Source of the DNA: Dromiciops gliroides
Taxonomy: Eukaryota > Chordata > Mammalia > Microbiotheria > Microbiotheriidae
Direction: 5' to 3'
Length of the DNA stretch: 64,000 bases
NCBI RefSeq assembly: GCF_019393635.1
Contig: NC_057863.1
Location: 1,304,501 to 1,368,500 of the forward strand
The notes beneath the pieces are model-generated. The model saw only the letters and a list, made by a program, of their open reading frames with translations. It searched no databases and was not told the origin of the DNA. Shown one piece after another: positions 10,881-21,850 of the stretch (position 1 is its first letter; the number at the start of each line of letters is the position of its first letter). A program made the position numbers and the translations under genes.

Positions 10881-11900
10881 CAGATTTATGGGCAGAGGAA
10901 GAATTTAAGACCAAAGAAGATATAAAGAGTAAAACAAAATGTAAAATAAATCTTTTTGATTATATACAATTTAAAAGTTTTTGCACAAACAAACTAATAT
11001 AACCAAGATTACAAAAGAAGCAGAACACTGGGAAAGAATTTCTGGAACAAATATCTCTGATAAAGGCCTTATTTCTCAATTATATAGAGAACTGAGTCAA
11101 ATTTATAAAAATACAAGTTGTTCCCCAATTGGATATGAACAGGCAGTTTTCAGACAAAGAAATCAAAGCTATCTATAATCATATAAAATAATGCTCTAGA
11201 TTACTTTTTTTTTTTGGTGAGGCAATTGGGAAATTCGGATTAAATGACTTGCCCAGGGTCACACAGCTAGTAAGTGTCAAGTGTCTGAGGCTGGATTTGA
11301 ACTCAGGTCCTCCTGAATCCAGGGCTGGTGCTTTCTTCACTGTGCCACCTAGCTGTCCCTCTAGATCACTATTGATCAGAGAAATGCAAATTAAAAGAGC
11401 TCTGAGGTATCACCTCACACCTCTCAGAGTGGTAAATATAACAAAAACAGAAAATATTGGATGTTGGAGGGGATGTGGGAAAGCTGGGACGCTAATCCAC
11501 TGTTGGTGGAGTTGTGAACTGATCTAACCATCCTGGAGAACAATTTGGAACTATGCCCAAAGGGCTGTAGAACTGTGCATACCCTTTGATCCAACAATAC
11601 CACTGCTAGGTTTATTTCCCAAAGATATCTCCCAAACGATAAAAAGACCTATTTGTACAAAAACATTTCTAGCAGCTCTTTTTGTGGTGGCTAAGGACTG
11701 GAAATCAAAGGAATGTCCATCACTGGGGAATGGCTGAACAACCTGTGGTATATGATGGTGATGGAACATTCTTGTGCTATAAGAAATGACAACAGGATGG
11801 TTTCAGAAAGGCCTGAAAAGACTTGTATGAACTGATGTATAGTGAAGTGAGCAGAACCAGGAGAATGCTGTCCTCAGAGACAGTAATAGAGGCTCTCTAT
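10881..11900 (+). mobile_element. L1 ORF2 C-terminal fragment, opposite orientation
   Basis: Plus-strand translation gives 'HWERISGTNISDKGLISQLY', 'RELSQIYKNTSCSPI', then after a SINE '[20 protein letters not shown]' and 'GCWRGCGKAGTLIHCWWSCE'. It duplicates a part of ORF2 that is also present in the minus-strand L1 on its left, so it is a separate insertion rather than a 5' inversion of the same one. Confidence 0.85.
11205..11359 (-). mobile_element. Marsupial tRNA-derived SINE
   Basis: The poly(T) tail is followed by 'ggtgaggcaattgggaaatt' and ends 'cacctagctgtccct'. Imperfect flanking copies 'ctagattact' and 'ctagatcact' mark the insertion point in the plus-strand L1. Confidence 0.9.
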
Positions 11901-12405
11901 CACACTTCCTGGCCATTTCCAAGACAACAGGGATTGATTAAGTGCTTACAGAATACCCTTTCTCCTTTTCGCTCCCCATTAGAGTGTTATGTGACCATCT
12001 CAATAAATACTTCATCTAGCTGTCTATCCAAGTCAAACCAACCAGCATTTATTAAGTGCCTACTGTGTTCCAGGCATACCCTGTCTACACTTTCTTCTTT
12101 CTTTTCTTCTGTCCTCCCTTTCCTTTCTCCTGTCTCATCTCTTTTTCTTTCTCTCATCTCTTTCCCCCTCTTCCCCTCTCTCTGTGTCTTCTCTCTCTTC
12201 TCTCTGTTTTCTCTTTCTCTGTGTCTGTGTCTGTCTCTCTGTCTCTTTCTGTCTCTCTCCATCTCTGTCTCCAAGTTCACTCTTAGCCCAAATCCCCAGT
12301 ATCACCCAGATAAACGGGGCTCCAACCTCACTGCCCTGAGACCTCACTGCTCTGAGTCTTGTACAGTCTATGTTTGGAACCCCAGCATTCGTCCCTATTA
12401 AACTT
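11901..12405. other. Pyrimidine-rich stretch, no gene seen
   Basis: Contains a short L2/MIR-like piece 'catttattaagtgcctactg' near 12047 and an imperfect (TCTCTT)n region at 12085-12270. Open frames here are low-complexity Ser/Leu or Arg/Glu runs. Confidence 0.5.
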
Positions 12406-12550
12406 TTTTTTTTTTGGTGAGGCAATTGGGGTTAAGTGACTTTCCCAGGGTCACACAGCTAGTAAGTGTTAAGTGTCTGAGGCCGAAATTGAACTCAGGT
12501 CCTCCTGACTCCAGGGCCGGTGCTCTATCTACTGCGCCACCTAGCTGCCC
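12406..12550 (-). mobile_element. Marsupial tRNA-derived SINE
   Basis: Flanked by the target duplication 'ccctattaaactt' (12393-12405 and about 12551-12563). Complete head and tail. Confidence 0.95.
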
Positions 12551-13475
12551 CCCTATTAAACTTGATTTGCCTAGAATTCCCCCAAGATCTAGTCTGTCCT
12601 AGTCATTTGGGCCCTGACCAAAGCCTTATGTGTGAGCTCTCCCTCCAGGCTGCGTCAGCCCCGTGGGCGAGCTCTCATCCATACCTTTCTCCAGGTCACA
12701 GCCATGGTCCAGTGCAGAGAAATGCCCTCAGTCCATACCCAGACATTCCACCAGGCCCTGATCCCTCTGGCTCTAATGCTTTCTAGAGAACATCTCTCCA
12801 TCTCTTCCATGAGAAGAGCGAGGTAGACTTCCTTGGATACTGTGCAAAAGGCTTGGTCCCTCATCTTAGGCTTTCCCTGATGCCACGAGCTTAATAACCC
12901 TGTCCAGAGAGGGAGCTGGGCTAGTTGGTCCTGGCCTGCTGTGGACAAGGCCCTGCAGCTTCTTGGTGACTAGGGCGCCCCTTCCTGGATGCTCAGCCAC
13001 CACTTGGGCCAGGGTCCTCAGGACCCAAGGATGTGGCTCATTTGGTCCAAGGGATCTGCTGCCTATTGTGGGTCCTCCAACTAGAGCTGACCTCCTAGCA
13101 AGGAAGACCTGGGTTCAGGTCCTACCTTCCATACATCCTGGCTGTGTGAACCTGGGCAAGACACTTGGCTTCTGCTGTATTTACCCTGCCACATGCCAAC
13201 CCTGCTACATGCCCTTACTTCAAACTTCTCTGTTGCTGTTTTTTTTTTTTTAAACAACCCTAAGCCAATTGGTGAGTTCTCTGTGTATCCACATTAGGTT
13301 TCTTTTGAGCACTTTCCCCTTTCCTTCCTCATCAGAATTGCTTGTCTTGTTGTCTTCGGCGACCTATTCCTCTTGATTCCATCTGTCAGTCTTTCTTTGA
13401 AGGTATCAAGCTTTGGGCACAAGATGTAGGGAGCTTTCTCTTCTCTTTTCAGCTTAAAGAGAGCAAAGTGGAATT
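12551..13475. other. No gene recognised
   Basis: A 97-codon minus-strand frame (12948-12655) is open but I recognise no family. A weak MIR-like stretch lies near 13110-13170 ('cctgggttcaggtccta', 'tgtgaacctgggcaagacac'). Confidence 0.4.
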
Positions 13476-13479
13476 GGGG

Positions 13480-13660
13480 GATGGGGTTCTGGGCTTGGAA
13501 GTAGGCAGGCCTGAGTTCTAACTGGCTGCATGACCCTCTTTCAGCTTCAGTTTCCCATCTGTAAAAGGGAGCGGTAGTGACAGCATCTACCTCCCAGGGG
13601 TCTTGTGAGACTCAGATGAGATCACATGTGCACAGCCCTTTGTAAACCTTATGTATGCCA
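13480..13660 (+). repeat. MIR SINE relic
   Basis: 'cttggaagtaggcaggcctg', 'cttcagtttcccatctgtaa', 'acctcccaggggtcttgtga' and 'cagccctttgtaaacctt' follow the order of a MIR. Confidence 0.7.
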
Positions 13661-13699
13661 GCTGTTATAACCCTATTATTGAAGTCCTCTTGATTGGGT

Positions 13700-14085
13700 T
13701 TGCATCTTTCGGGACCCCCCCCCCATTAGTGACTGTTTTGGGGGCTGTTCTCACTCCTCTCCCCTCCTCGGCCCCACCCTGCCCCGCAGGTTGGCGAACT
13801 GCCCCCAGCCCATACTTCTTTGACTGGGGAGGCCGGGCCCCTCAAGGTGATCCCTGGAGCTCTGACTCCTAATCCTGGGCTCTGCTCCTCAGACGCTGAC
13901 CGCAGATCCAGGCAGAGGAGAACCAGGGCCGGCCGCTCATGCTGCCTTTGCCCTGCTTGCAGGTGCGCTCTCTTAGCTCTGTCCAGGGTGCTGGCCCGGA
14001 GGCCCCTTCTACTGTCTCTGACTCTCCCCCACTAGTGATGGAGCGTACACACTGGCAAGGAGCGAGCGCGCGCAGTCTGAGGAGC

Positions 14086-14127
<42 letters not shown>

Positions 14128-14470
14128 AGGACTACCAGAAAGTAATTACGGCGTAGAAGGCGGTCTGACGCCTGGGAAACGCTGCAGAGACCCAGCTGTC
14201 TCCGGGGGCGTGGACACAGAGCACAGAAAACCACCTCGCGTTTCCAGCAACTCAGCAGAAATGGGGGTTTTGTTGGGCGGGGCAGGGCAGGGAAAAGGGC
14301 TGGGACTGGATCCAAACTGGGACCTTCCAGCTGAGGAAGGCTCTCTCCCAAGGCAGCTTAGCCCCTTTTCCCAACTTCCCGCTCTGGAGATTTGCCTGAG
14401 GTTCTAAGGAGGGGGCGGGGTCACCCATCTGGTGGAATCCTAGGAAGGGACAGCCACTGTCCCCAGGTTT
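13700..14470. other. GC-rich patch with clustered CpG
   Basis: CpG-containing segments ('gcgagcgcgcgcagtc', 'attacggcgtagaaggcggt', 'ctccgggggcgtgg') stand out from the CpG-poor surroundings. It may be a small CpG island, and so a candidate promoter or non-coding exon, but I see no coding sequence, TATA box or proven transcript signal. Confidence 0.3.
14090..14125. repeat. (CA)n microsatellite
   Basis: About 17 uninterrupted CA units inside the GC-rich patch. Confidence 0.95.
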
Positions 14471-14930
14471 AATCTTGCTGCAGATACCACATTTCAAAGA
14501 GCCCTTCCCAGCAGGGGACCCCCCCCCCAGGGCGGTACCGCCTAGCTTTTCTTGGATAAGATTACTACAAGTAAGTGGGACTTTATTTTACTTTAGGAGT
14601 GGAAATGTGGGGGGTAGGTTGGGGGATATGTTGCTAAATTCAGAGAGAAAAAAATAAAACTAAAAATTAAAAGGTTGGAGGGAAGAAGGGGGAAGGTTTT
14701 AAACAAATCATTTAACTGAATGAGGACCAGAAATCTAATGAATTAATAAATGAAAGAAGACAAGCTAATTTAAGAATTTAGTAAAGGGCAGACAGACAGG
14801 TGCAGGGGAAGGGGAGAGCAGGCTGTGGGAACAGACTGACATCAAAGGAGTTTAAACCAAATCAATTGCAGGAACAATGTCCTGTAAAAGATAGAGAAAA
14901 TAAACATAGTATTAAAGAAAAAGAGGAAAA

Positions 14931-15492
14931 TGTTATGGTCCTAGTGCACCCCAGAGGTTCTCTGGGGTAAATCAAAGAACCTTCTCCTTGAGAAACTAAA
15001 CCAAAGGACAGACACACCTAAAGAGATAGTGGCACTGGATGGGGACTGAGCTGGCTCCAGGACCACCATCCTTCATTCCAGTCTCTCCCACCCTTGGGAA
15101 GATAAGATTAGGTGTGGCTGCTGCCTTTGTGGCATGAGGAGAAGAGAGACGGCTTGAGAGATCTGCAGCCACCCCTCACCCAACTCCCCCAGCTACCACC
15201 AGTGGGGGATGGTCCTCCCCCAATAAGGGAACTTTCCACAGTCAGATGATCGCCTCCATCAGTCCTCTATAAAGGTATCTGCCTGTCTCCTGCTCCAGGA
15301 GATTGGTATCTCAGAGCTACTCCTCTCTTGGTTTCCCTTCCCTAGCCCCTAAATAAACCATTATCTTATTCTACTGGATTGTTTGCAAGACGGTGTAATT
15401 CTTTAAAGATGAATTCCTAAGGGCCCCAAACCCCTAACCCTATCCCAAACCCCTACCCCTATCTCAAACCCCCACCTATTCTCCCCATAACA
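14931..15492 (+). mobile_element. Solo LTR of an endogenous retrovirus (fossil)
   Basis: A 562-bp unit begins 'tgttatgg' and ends 'ccataaca', a perfect inverted terminal pair. Inside are a TATA-like 'ctctataaagg' near 15268 and 'aataaacc' near 15352 in the right order for a plus-strand LTR. 'aaaa' flanks both ends and may be a short target duplication. No internal region is attached, so it looks like a solo LTR. A relative in the opposite orientation lies at 16192-17548. Confidence 0.8.
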
Positions 15493-15597
15493 AAAACACA
15501 AGCCAGCAATTATAACTTTGATTATAAATGGATTAAACAATGCAATAAAATGAGAGTGGCCGACTAGTTAAGAAAATAAAACACACAATCTATTTTA

Positions 15598-15850
15598 GGG
15601 ACAGCTAGGTGGCACAGTGGCCAGGCTTAGAGTCTGGAAGACTCAGCTTTCTGAATTCAAATCTGGTCTCAGACACTTACTAGCTGTGTGACCCTGGGCA
15701 AGTCACTTCATTCTGTTTGCCTCAGTTTCCTCATCTGTAAAATGAGCTATAGAAGGAAATGGCCAACCATGCCAGCATCTTTGCCAAGAAGACCCCAAAT
15801 GGGACCACAAAGAGTTGGGCACAACTGAAAAATGACTGAGCAACAACAAA
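15598..15850 (+). mobile_element. Long marsupial SINE (MAR1-like)
   Basis: Head 'gggacagctaggtggcacag', then 'cagtttcctcatctgtaaaa', 'gaaggaaatggccaacca', 'gccaagaagaccccaaat' and the tail 'gactgagcaacaacaaa'. Confidence 0.85.
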
Positions 15851-16401
15851 TCTGCTGTATACAAGAAATGTATGGAATGAAAATGAGAGGCCAGAACAAA
15901 GTGAAGTGTGCATTGGGTAAACTTTTTAAAATTCAGAGTCATCATGATAGTAGCAGAGGAAGCAAATGAATAAATAAATACATTATATATAGAGAGATGA
16001 AGTTCAAAAAGAAAGTTTCTCTCTTCTGTCTCATGGAGGCAGCCCTGGTAGGCAGGCCATCATGAGATACCAAGGAAGGAAGGAAGCAGCTAAAGACAAC
16101 AGGATGCCATCCGGGAGGTCCCAGACCAAGGCCAGAGGAGCTGCTGGCTTATGCCAAGACAGAACAGATACTGTGAATTAGGCATGGGGACTGTTATGGG
16201 GGAAATTGGTCAGGGTTTGGGAGAGGAGTTCTTAGGAATTCCTCTTTAAAGGATCCTAACCTCTTGCACACAAATCCAGTTAGAGTAAAATAATGGTTTA
16301 TTTAGGTGCTGGGGAAAGAAAAGCAAGAGAGAAGCCCTTGGACTCCTCAGAGACGCATGTTTCTCTGAGGTACCTGTCTCCTCAAGCAGGAGACAGGCAG
16401 A

Positions 16402-16546
16402 TTTTTTTTTTTGGTAGGCAATTGGGGTTAAGTGACTTGCCCAGGGTCACACAGCTAGTAAGTGTCAAGTGTCTGAGGCTGGATTTGAACTCAGGTCCTC
16501 CTGACTCCAGGGCCGGTGCTCTATTCACTGTACTACCTAGCTGCCC
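16402..16546 (-). mobile_element. Marsupial tRNA-derived SINE
   Basis: The poly(T) tail is followed by 'ggtaggcaattggggttaag' and ends 'ctacctagctgccc'. It lies within the inverted LTR. Confidence 0.95.
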
Positions 16547-16937
16547 TTCCCTGCTTTCTTGCCATTACCAGGAGCTGCTCTCAGGCCACAGGACCATTTC
16601 TGAAAACAGTTTCCCAATCTTTAGCCAGATGTTCATTTTCTTTCCTTTTCCATTTTTTGACCAGTGACTTTTAAAATCCCCCCTCCCCCATTTCTTAGCA
16701 GAAGGACAAAGCTTTTATAGAGGGCAGATGGGGTTACCGCCTGAAACTGGAAAGTTCCCTTTTGGGGTGGGATGGAGAAAGCCTGGATGCTTGTCATACT
16801 CCTGAGAGTTGAGGGGGACTTTTTGGCAAAGATGGTCCTGACCTCAGAGGTTATCTCTGTCTCCTAGCTCCAGTCAGGTAGTGGTCACACCTAATTGATT
16901 TTCCTGCTATAGAATTTTATCTCCCCTTCCATTCTAA

Positions 16938-17394
16938 TGTTGTGAGAATGCAGTGGGACCCCAAGAAACCCACAGATCCCAATCCCCAAGGAATCCCTAC
17001 TTTCTCAAGGGAAAAGCAGCTCAGAAATAAGGTGTGACCGAGCTAGACCCAGGTAGCTGATAAGCAAGACCAAGGTCTGTAAAATGATATGCAGCATATG
17101 GAGGGATGGCTGCATATCTTACTGATACCCCATTGTTTAGAGATCCCCTCCTGGGGATCTGGCCCTTCCCAGTATTTGAATTTCTTCCTGCTTTGTAATT
17201 TCCTCCCCTTTGTTTTGTAAACATACAAAAGACCAGACCTTTTCTCCCTCAGGTGGGAAGGTTTTTCAAGTGACCTGTCCCTGGCCATAGATTCCTCTCT
17301 CCTAATAAATCTCTTTATTTCACAAGATTCATGATAAGCTTCCAATTCTTTGGGTGAGCTAGCCTCCCGATCCAGGTTGCAAGTCACCCCAACA
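16938..17394 (+). mobile_element. LTR of a different family nested in the inverted LTR (fossil)
   Basis: A 457-bp unit starts 'tgttgtgag' and ends 'caccccaaca', giving TGTTG/CAACA terminal inverted bases. 'cctaataaatctctttattt' near 17300 supplies a polyadenylation-type signal on the plus strand. It is younger than the LTR it interrupts. Confidence 0.65.
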
Positions 17395-17999
17395 CTGATC
17401 TCTAGTTGGTCAGTCTAAACTTTATATAGTCCCTTGATTCCTGATATGTCTGTTCTGTTATCTGGTCATCTTTGGGTTTGCTTCTCACAGGAGAAACTTC
17501 TGATTTCTCCTAAGCCCCATATCAATCCCATGATGGGCTAAGGTAACACAGGACCACCTGGTCTGGGTACAGGAAGGTCTCCCAGAATTGGGATTGAATG
17601 GGGACAGATGTCAGGTCTCACACTTGGCTGCCAAGAATAAGCTCCCAAGAAGATGGGGAGCTGGGCTGAGACTGCAGTGTTAGGGCTTGTGGGTGGGGGA
17701 AGGGAATAAATGTTTCTACATTACCTACTGGGTGCTATACTGAGCACTATGCTGAGCATGTTTACAAATATGACCTCATTTAATCCTCATAGCCAATGTT
17801 AATATGAATATATGGATCACCTGGATTTGATGGAGGCATCTTCTTATCCAAAAGTATTTTTTATGAAACCCTGGATTAATAGGATTAATAGGAGCAAAAT
17901 GTCCTTCACCTGAACTCCAAACTGAACTCAGATAGTTAGCAGATAAAGACCCTACCTAGTAACTTCTTTTCCCTCAGGATAGTAAATCCCTATTTTATT

Positions 18000-18156
18000 T
18001 TTTTGTTTTTGTTTTTATTGCAGGGCAATGGGGCTTAAATGACTTGCCCAGGGTCACACAGATAGTAAGTGTCAAGTGTCTGAGGCTGGATTTGAATTCA
18101 GGTCCTCCTGAATCCAGGGCCCATGCTCTATCCACTGAGCCACCTAGCCGCCCCCA
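18000..18156 (-). mobile_element. Marsupial tRNA-derived SINE
   Basis: Flanked by a 17-bp target duplication 'taaatccctattttatt' at 17983-17999 and about 18157-18173. Confidence 0.95.
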
Positions 18157-18223
18157 TAAATCCCTATTTTATTATGCTTACATCTGGGTGTCCTCATCCT
18201 AGCCTCTTTGAATCCTATAATCT

Positions 18224-18684
18224 TTTTTCTTTTTCCTGGGGGGTTCCCAAGTTTATTGGAAAGAAGGCAAAAGTAAACATTGAACAGCTCCTTTGGGTGT
18301 TTTGAAGTTCATCCCAACCATGGGCTGGGTAACCTGCAGGTTGGATAAATCGCCAAAGTCCAGGAGTTTCAACATTTCTTTGGTATCAGGGTCCACTTCA
18401 ATGATCTCCTGATCCAAAGCAAAGACCTCAGGGACATAGTTATCCCTTCTTTCTCTTTCTTCTTCCTGCAATTTGGTGGAGATACCTCTCACAGGGCCTC
18501 TCTGGATGCGCTTCATCAGATGAGTAACATATCCCACGATCTTGTGGAGCTTCTTGCTGGGGATGATGTTGGTGTGGAAGGCATTGCCCAGGCGGGTGTA
18601 GTACTTTTCGATGATGACCCGCACTGCCTTCTTCATGGTCTTGCCCCGAATGTGACCGGTGTTGGCTGCTGCCGGTGAAGGGAG
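18224..18684 (-). pseudogene. RPS17: RPS17 processed pseudogene
   Basis: RPS17 is a small-subunit ribosomal protein of about 135 residues. The minus strand encodes [20 protein letters not shown], '[20 protein letters not shown]', [20 protein letters not shown] and '[14 protein letters not shown]' in one frame without introns. The start codon is changed (the parent Met position reads Thr), about eight residues are missing after 'AFHTN' (parent KRVCEEIA), and the normal stop is lost so the frame runs on into the 3' UTR. An 'aataaa' lies in that UTR (18257-18252), a T-rich tract at 18223-18238 marks the poly(A) tail, and 'gaatcctataatct' / 'gaatcctgtaatct' at 18210-18223 and 18685-18698 are the target duplication. 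It is a dead retrocopy inside the 17797-19127 LTR. Confidence 0.95.
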
Positions 18685-19245
18685 GAATCCTGTAATCTTA
18701 TCATGATGCTTTGGTATTTCCTCCATACTTGTTATAACTGAAATTGTTAAACTGCCTTTGATTACTGTATCATACTATTGAGACTCATAATGCCCTGTAA
18801 TCAGTGGACAAAAACCATATATACCCTCAGAAATGGGGAGTCCCCTGGGCTCTCTTCTTAGGAGGGGAATCTCCACATGATTATGTATTATGTATTTCTT
18901 CTTGGGACAAAATGTGAAACTGATATTATGTTTTTTCTGTCTGTTTCTGATCTGTTTTGTAGGAAGACAGGTATGGATATCATGTTCTCTGATCTGGTTA
19001 GTAGGAGATTAAGATATTATAATTTATCTGATCTGTTTATTAATTTTGTAGGAGAGATTAAACATTATTTCTCTTATCTGTTTGTAGGAGACAGACAGAT
19101 ACAAAAACTATATTTTAATATTCAACACCATTCTGGGAGGCATCTTACAGCTGAGGATAACAAGGCAGACAGAGCTTCGGTGACTTGCCCAGGGGCACAC
19201 ACCTAGTAAGTGTCTGAGGCTGGATTGGAGCTCAGTTTTGCCTGG

Positions 19246-21530
19246 CTCTAGGTCCAGAGTTCTGAGCACTGTGGTACATAGGAGCAGGTGGGTGCCAGGG
19301 GACAGAAGGAAGGAGCTCCCCAGAGGGAGGGAGAAGCTGGTCTCATGGTCAGGGCTCCTCTACAGTCTGGGAGCTCTCTGGGGGTCCCCTGGGATTGGAG
19401 GGCATGCAGAGATCATACAGGACAGGCAGGCATCCACATCCATGAGACCAAGACCTATAGCACTGGAGCATCGGGAAACAGGGAAGCAACTCTGCCTCTG
19501 CCCTCCACCCTGGCCGGCCCTAACTGGAAGACTAAGTGAAGGCCCACAGTTCAGGGGCAGGTGGGGATACACAAAAGAGGCAGCCGCCTGCCTGAGGGTC
19601 TGGTGTCCAGGCCATAGAAGGGCCAGTGGGGGGGGGGGCGGGGCGGGAGGAGTCTGCACCTGCTTAGCCTGGAGAAGCTGATGAGAGAACTGATCTCCAG
19701 CACTAGAGGGGCCCTGCCAGGTGGGGGGCTAAGCCTCATTCTGCCTGGCCCCAGAGGACAGAGGCAGTAGCAGCCATGGGGACAGGGCAGGAGGCAGCCC
19801 AGGGCAGGAGGCTCAGCCCCTCCCAGGAGAGCCATGGCCCACTGGCAGCGGGAAGGAGGATGCAGAAGTGATTCCTGGCCAGATGTGGCTCTGCCTGAGC
19901 CCTGCCTCTCAGCTGCAGGGTCCTCTGATTCTGGAAAGGTTTCAGGGTGCCAGGGTGCGGGACCACTCCATGGGCCTGTCATGAGTCATCATGACCACTA
20001 GGTGTCACCTTGACTTCAGCTTTCCAGCAGCCCCTGAGCCCTAGCTTTGGCAGGGCAGGGGCCCTGCCAGGGGCCGGTCTCGGGCTGATCACCTCCATGG
20101 GTTGCAAGGGCTCTCCTGGTGGGGCCCCAAGGAGGGGCAGGCTGGTTTTCATTGCCCTTGTCCATCCCTCCCATGCCTCCCTCTGTCCATCCCTTCCAGC
20201 CACCTTTGGTGGCCAGGTGTCCTGGTGAGGCCTCCATGTGCTCCACTCCTCCTGCCTCCCCAAACTGTCACTTGCCAAGTCGCCCACCACCTCTGCTCTG
20301 CTGAATCCCAACACTTTCCTCTCCCTCCTCCTTTTCTGTGACAACCTTCCTCGACCTCCTCTCCCAGAGGTGCTCTGCCTACTCTCTTTTTGTGATCACA
20401 TTCCCTTGGCTGGTTCTCTCTGGTGCAGTAGCTTTGGCTGGAGCACCTAAGGTGGCCTGAGCAAACTGGCAGTGGATCTAGGGAGAGGGAAGCCCACTGA
20501 CGAGAAAGCTGAGTTGGCTTTTGTCTTTCTCGGTGTCCCTGGTGCCCAGCACAATGTTGGCACACAGTGCTTGTACGTGCTCATGGACTCATTAAGTAAA
20601 GCACTGGGGCACAGCCTGTGGCCCACTGTGTGGGCGTGGGCCTGGGGCCAGGTAGCCAGTGGGTGGGACAGAAGCTATGCAGGTGCAGAAAGGCCCCGGG
20701 GTCAGCCTGGTGTCCCTGGTGCTCTGTCCAGGGCAGTGCTCCTGCCTCTTCCCACTGACGCCGGGTGGGCAGAGGTGAGGTCATTGAGGGCTAAGGGCCA
20801 ATCTGCCCCCTCTCAGGCTCCTCATGCTAGCCAGTGGGTGAGATCCGGGCATGCTACAAGGGGCCGACTGTGGGGACTGTCACAGGCTGATGAGGCAGAG
20901 CTGGGAGAACCAGGGGTTCAGCGTACTGCAGAAAGAAGGAGACGGAGGCAGCCCATCTCTGTTCATGTCCTTCCTGTTGCCAACCAGGTGTGTGAACTCA
21001 GACTGACCCTTCACACCCCATAGTCCTCAGCCCACACATCCTGTTAGCTGCCCAATAGGAGGCGAGGCTCAGGCTGGGACTGGACTCCCCCTGAAGTCTC
21101 CTGGGGCAGAACCAGGCTCTGGGGAGCCCATCACTGTGACCTCTGGGGATGCTGGGGCTCCTGCCACTCAAGGATTTCAGTGGGGAAGCCGCCCTCCACT
21201 TCCTGGTGCTGCTGGGAGCTGCTGTGCCTCTCGCAGGTGTCCCACTGGCTTAGGCCAGAAATTCCGGTTCCCTCATTTACACACTCAGGAAAGTTCGTCA
21301 CTGATGAGCGAGTACAAGGAGAGAGGGGACGACTCACCCACGGCTCCCGGTGTTTAGGACGGGGCCTGTTCTCTGCTCTTGGAGGCCCGTCTGCTCTGAG
21401 ATTATGACTCAGGGCTCCTGCATGGCCTGGACCTGTGCAGCCTGGACCTGCGGGCCTGCTCGTGCCTACAGAAATGTAAGAACAAAGAAAAAAAATCCGG
21501 ATCAGGGAAATCTGGTCAAAGGATGACCCC
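19246..21530. other. GC-rich unique-looking DNA, no gene recognised
   Basis: Several overlapping open frames of 100-180 codons exist on both strands, Pro/Gly/Ala-rich, with no family motif. A run of G with 'ggggcggggcggg' lies at 19625-19650. This may be 5' flank of TRPV3, but I cannot identify an exon. Confidence 0.4.
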
Positions 21531-21539
21531 TGACTCTAG

Positions 21540-21850
21540 TCACAGACTGACCCTTTGCTGAGCTGCCCACTGTACCCCTCAGGACTACCCCCTGCCAGTA
21601 ATGGCTCTCTCTGGCCACACATGCACCCTGACCCCAACACCAACTGATCCCTGACCCTGGCCATGACCTGACCCCAGACTGATCCCTAACTCTTCCCCCT
21701 GATCTTGGCCATGACCTGACCCCTAACTGCTCACAACCACAGACTGACCTCTGACCCTGGCCATGACCTGACTACAGACTGACCCCTGAGCTTGGCAATG
21801 AGCTAACCCTAGACTGACCCCTAACTCTGCCCACAATCACAGACTTCCCC
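21540..21850. repeat. Degenerate tandem repeat, 'gaccctggccatgacctgac' theme
   Basis: Units built from 'cagactgacccctgac' and 'ctggccatgacctgac' recur at irregular spacing of roughly 30-60 bp. The copies are well diverged, so the array is old. Confidence 0.7.

Larger units (their letters stand above)
14640..16010 (+). mobile_element. Probable LINE fragment split by an LTR and a SINE
   Basis: A-rich plus-strand sequence on both sides of the 14931-15492 LTR reads as one element. 'aattataactttgattataa' with 'atggattaaacaatgcaata' at about 15508-15548 resembles the start of a LINE endonuclease/ORF2 region. The assignment to L1 or another LINE clade is uncertain. Confidence 0.4.
16192..17548 (-). 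mobile_element. Second LTR of the same family, inverted and interrupted (fossil)
   Basis: It starts 'tgttatggggg', the complement of the end of the 14931-15492 LTR. It shares 'ggaattcctctttaaag' and 'ataatggtttatttagg' with that LTR in reverse complement. After the 16938-17394 LTR the match resumes ('gcttctcacaggagaaactt' near 17480) and ends 'ctaaggtaaca'. It is therefore one old LTR split by another LTR and by a SINE. No internal region is seen. Confidence 0.7.
17797..19127. mobile_element. LTR inserted in a MIR and itself hit twice (fossil)
   Basis: The ends are 'tgttaatatgaata' and 'tattttaatattcaaca', inverted TGTTAATAT/ATATTCAACA. Subtracting the SINE and the RPS17 retrocopy leaves about 700 bp. 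The family and coding strand are not clear. No retroviral gene is present. Confidence 0.6.
17715..19245 (-). repeat. MIR SINE split in two by a later LTR
   Basis: The left part, 17715-17796, reads 'tgctatactgagcactatgc' and 'tgacctcatttaatcctcat'. The right part, 19128-19245, reads 'ccattctgggaggcatctta' and 'ggtgacttgcccaggggcac'. Together they are one MIR in the minus orientation with the LTR inserted at 'agccaa / ccattc'. Confidence 0.8.

Noticed and set aside
15425-15475. Telomere-like 'ccctaaccctatccc' run, considered as an interstitial telomere
   Set aside because: Only a few irregular units, and it lies within the 3' part of an LTR.
19551-19982. 143-codon minus-strand Pro/Leu-rich frame as a small gene
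   Set aside because: No homology, GC-rich chance opening, no splice or start context.
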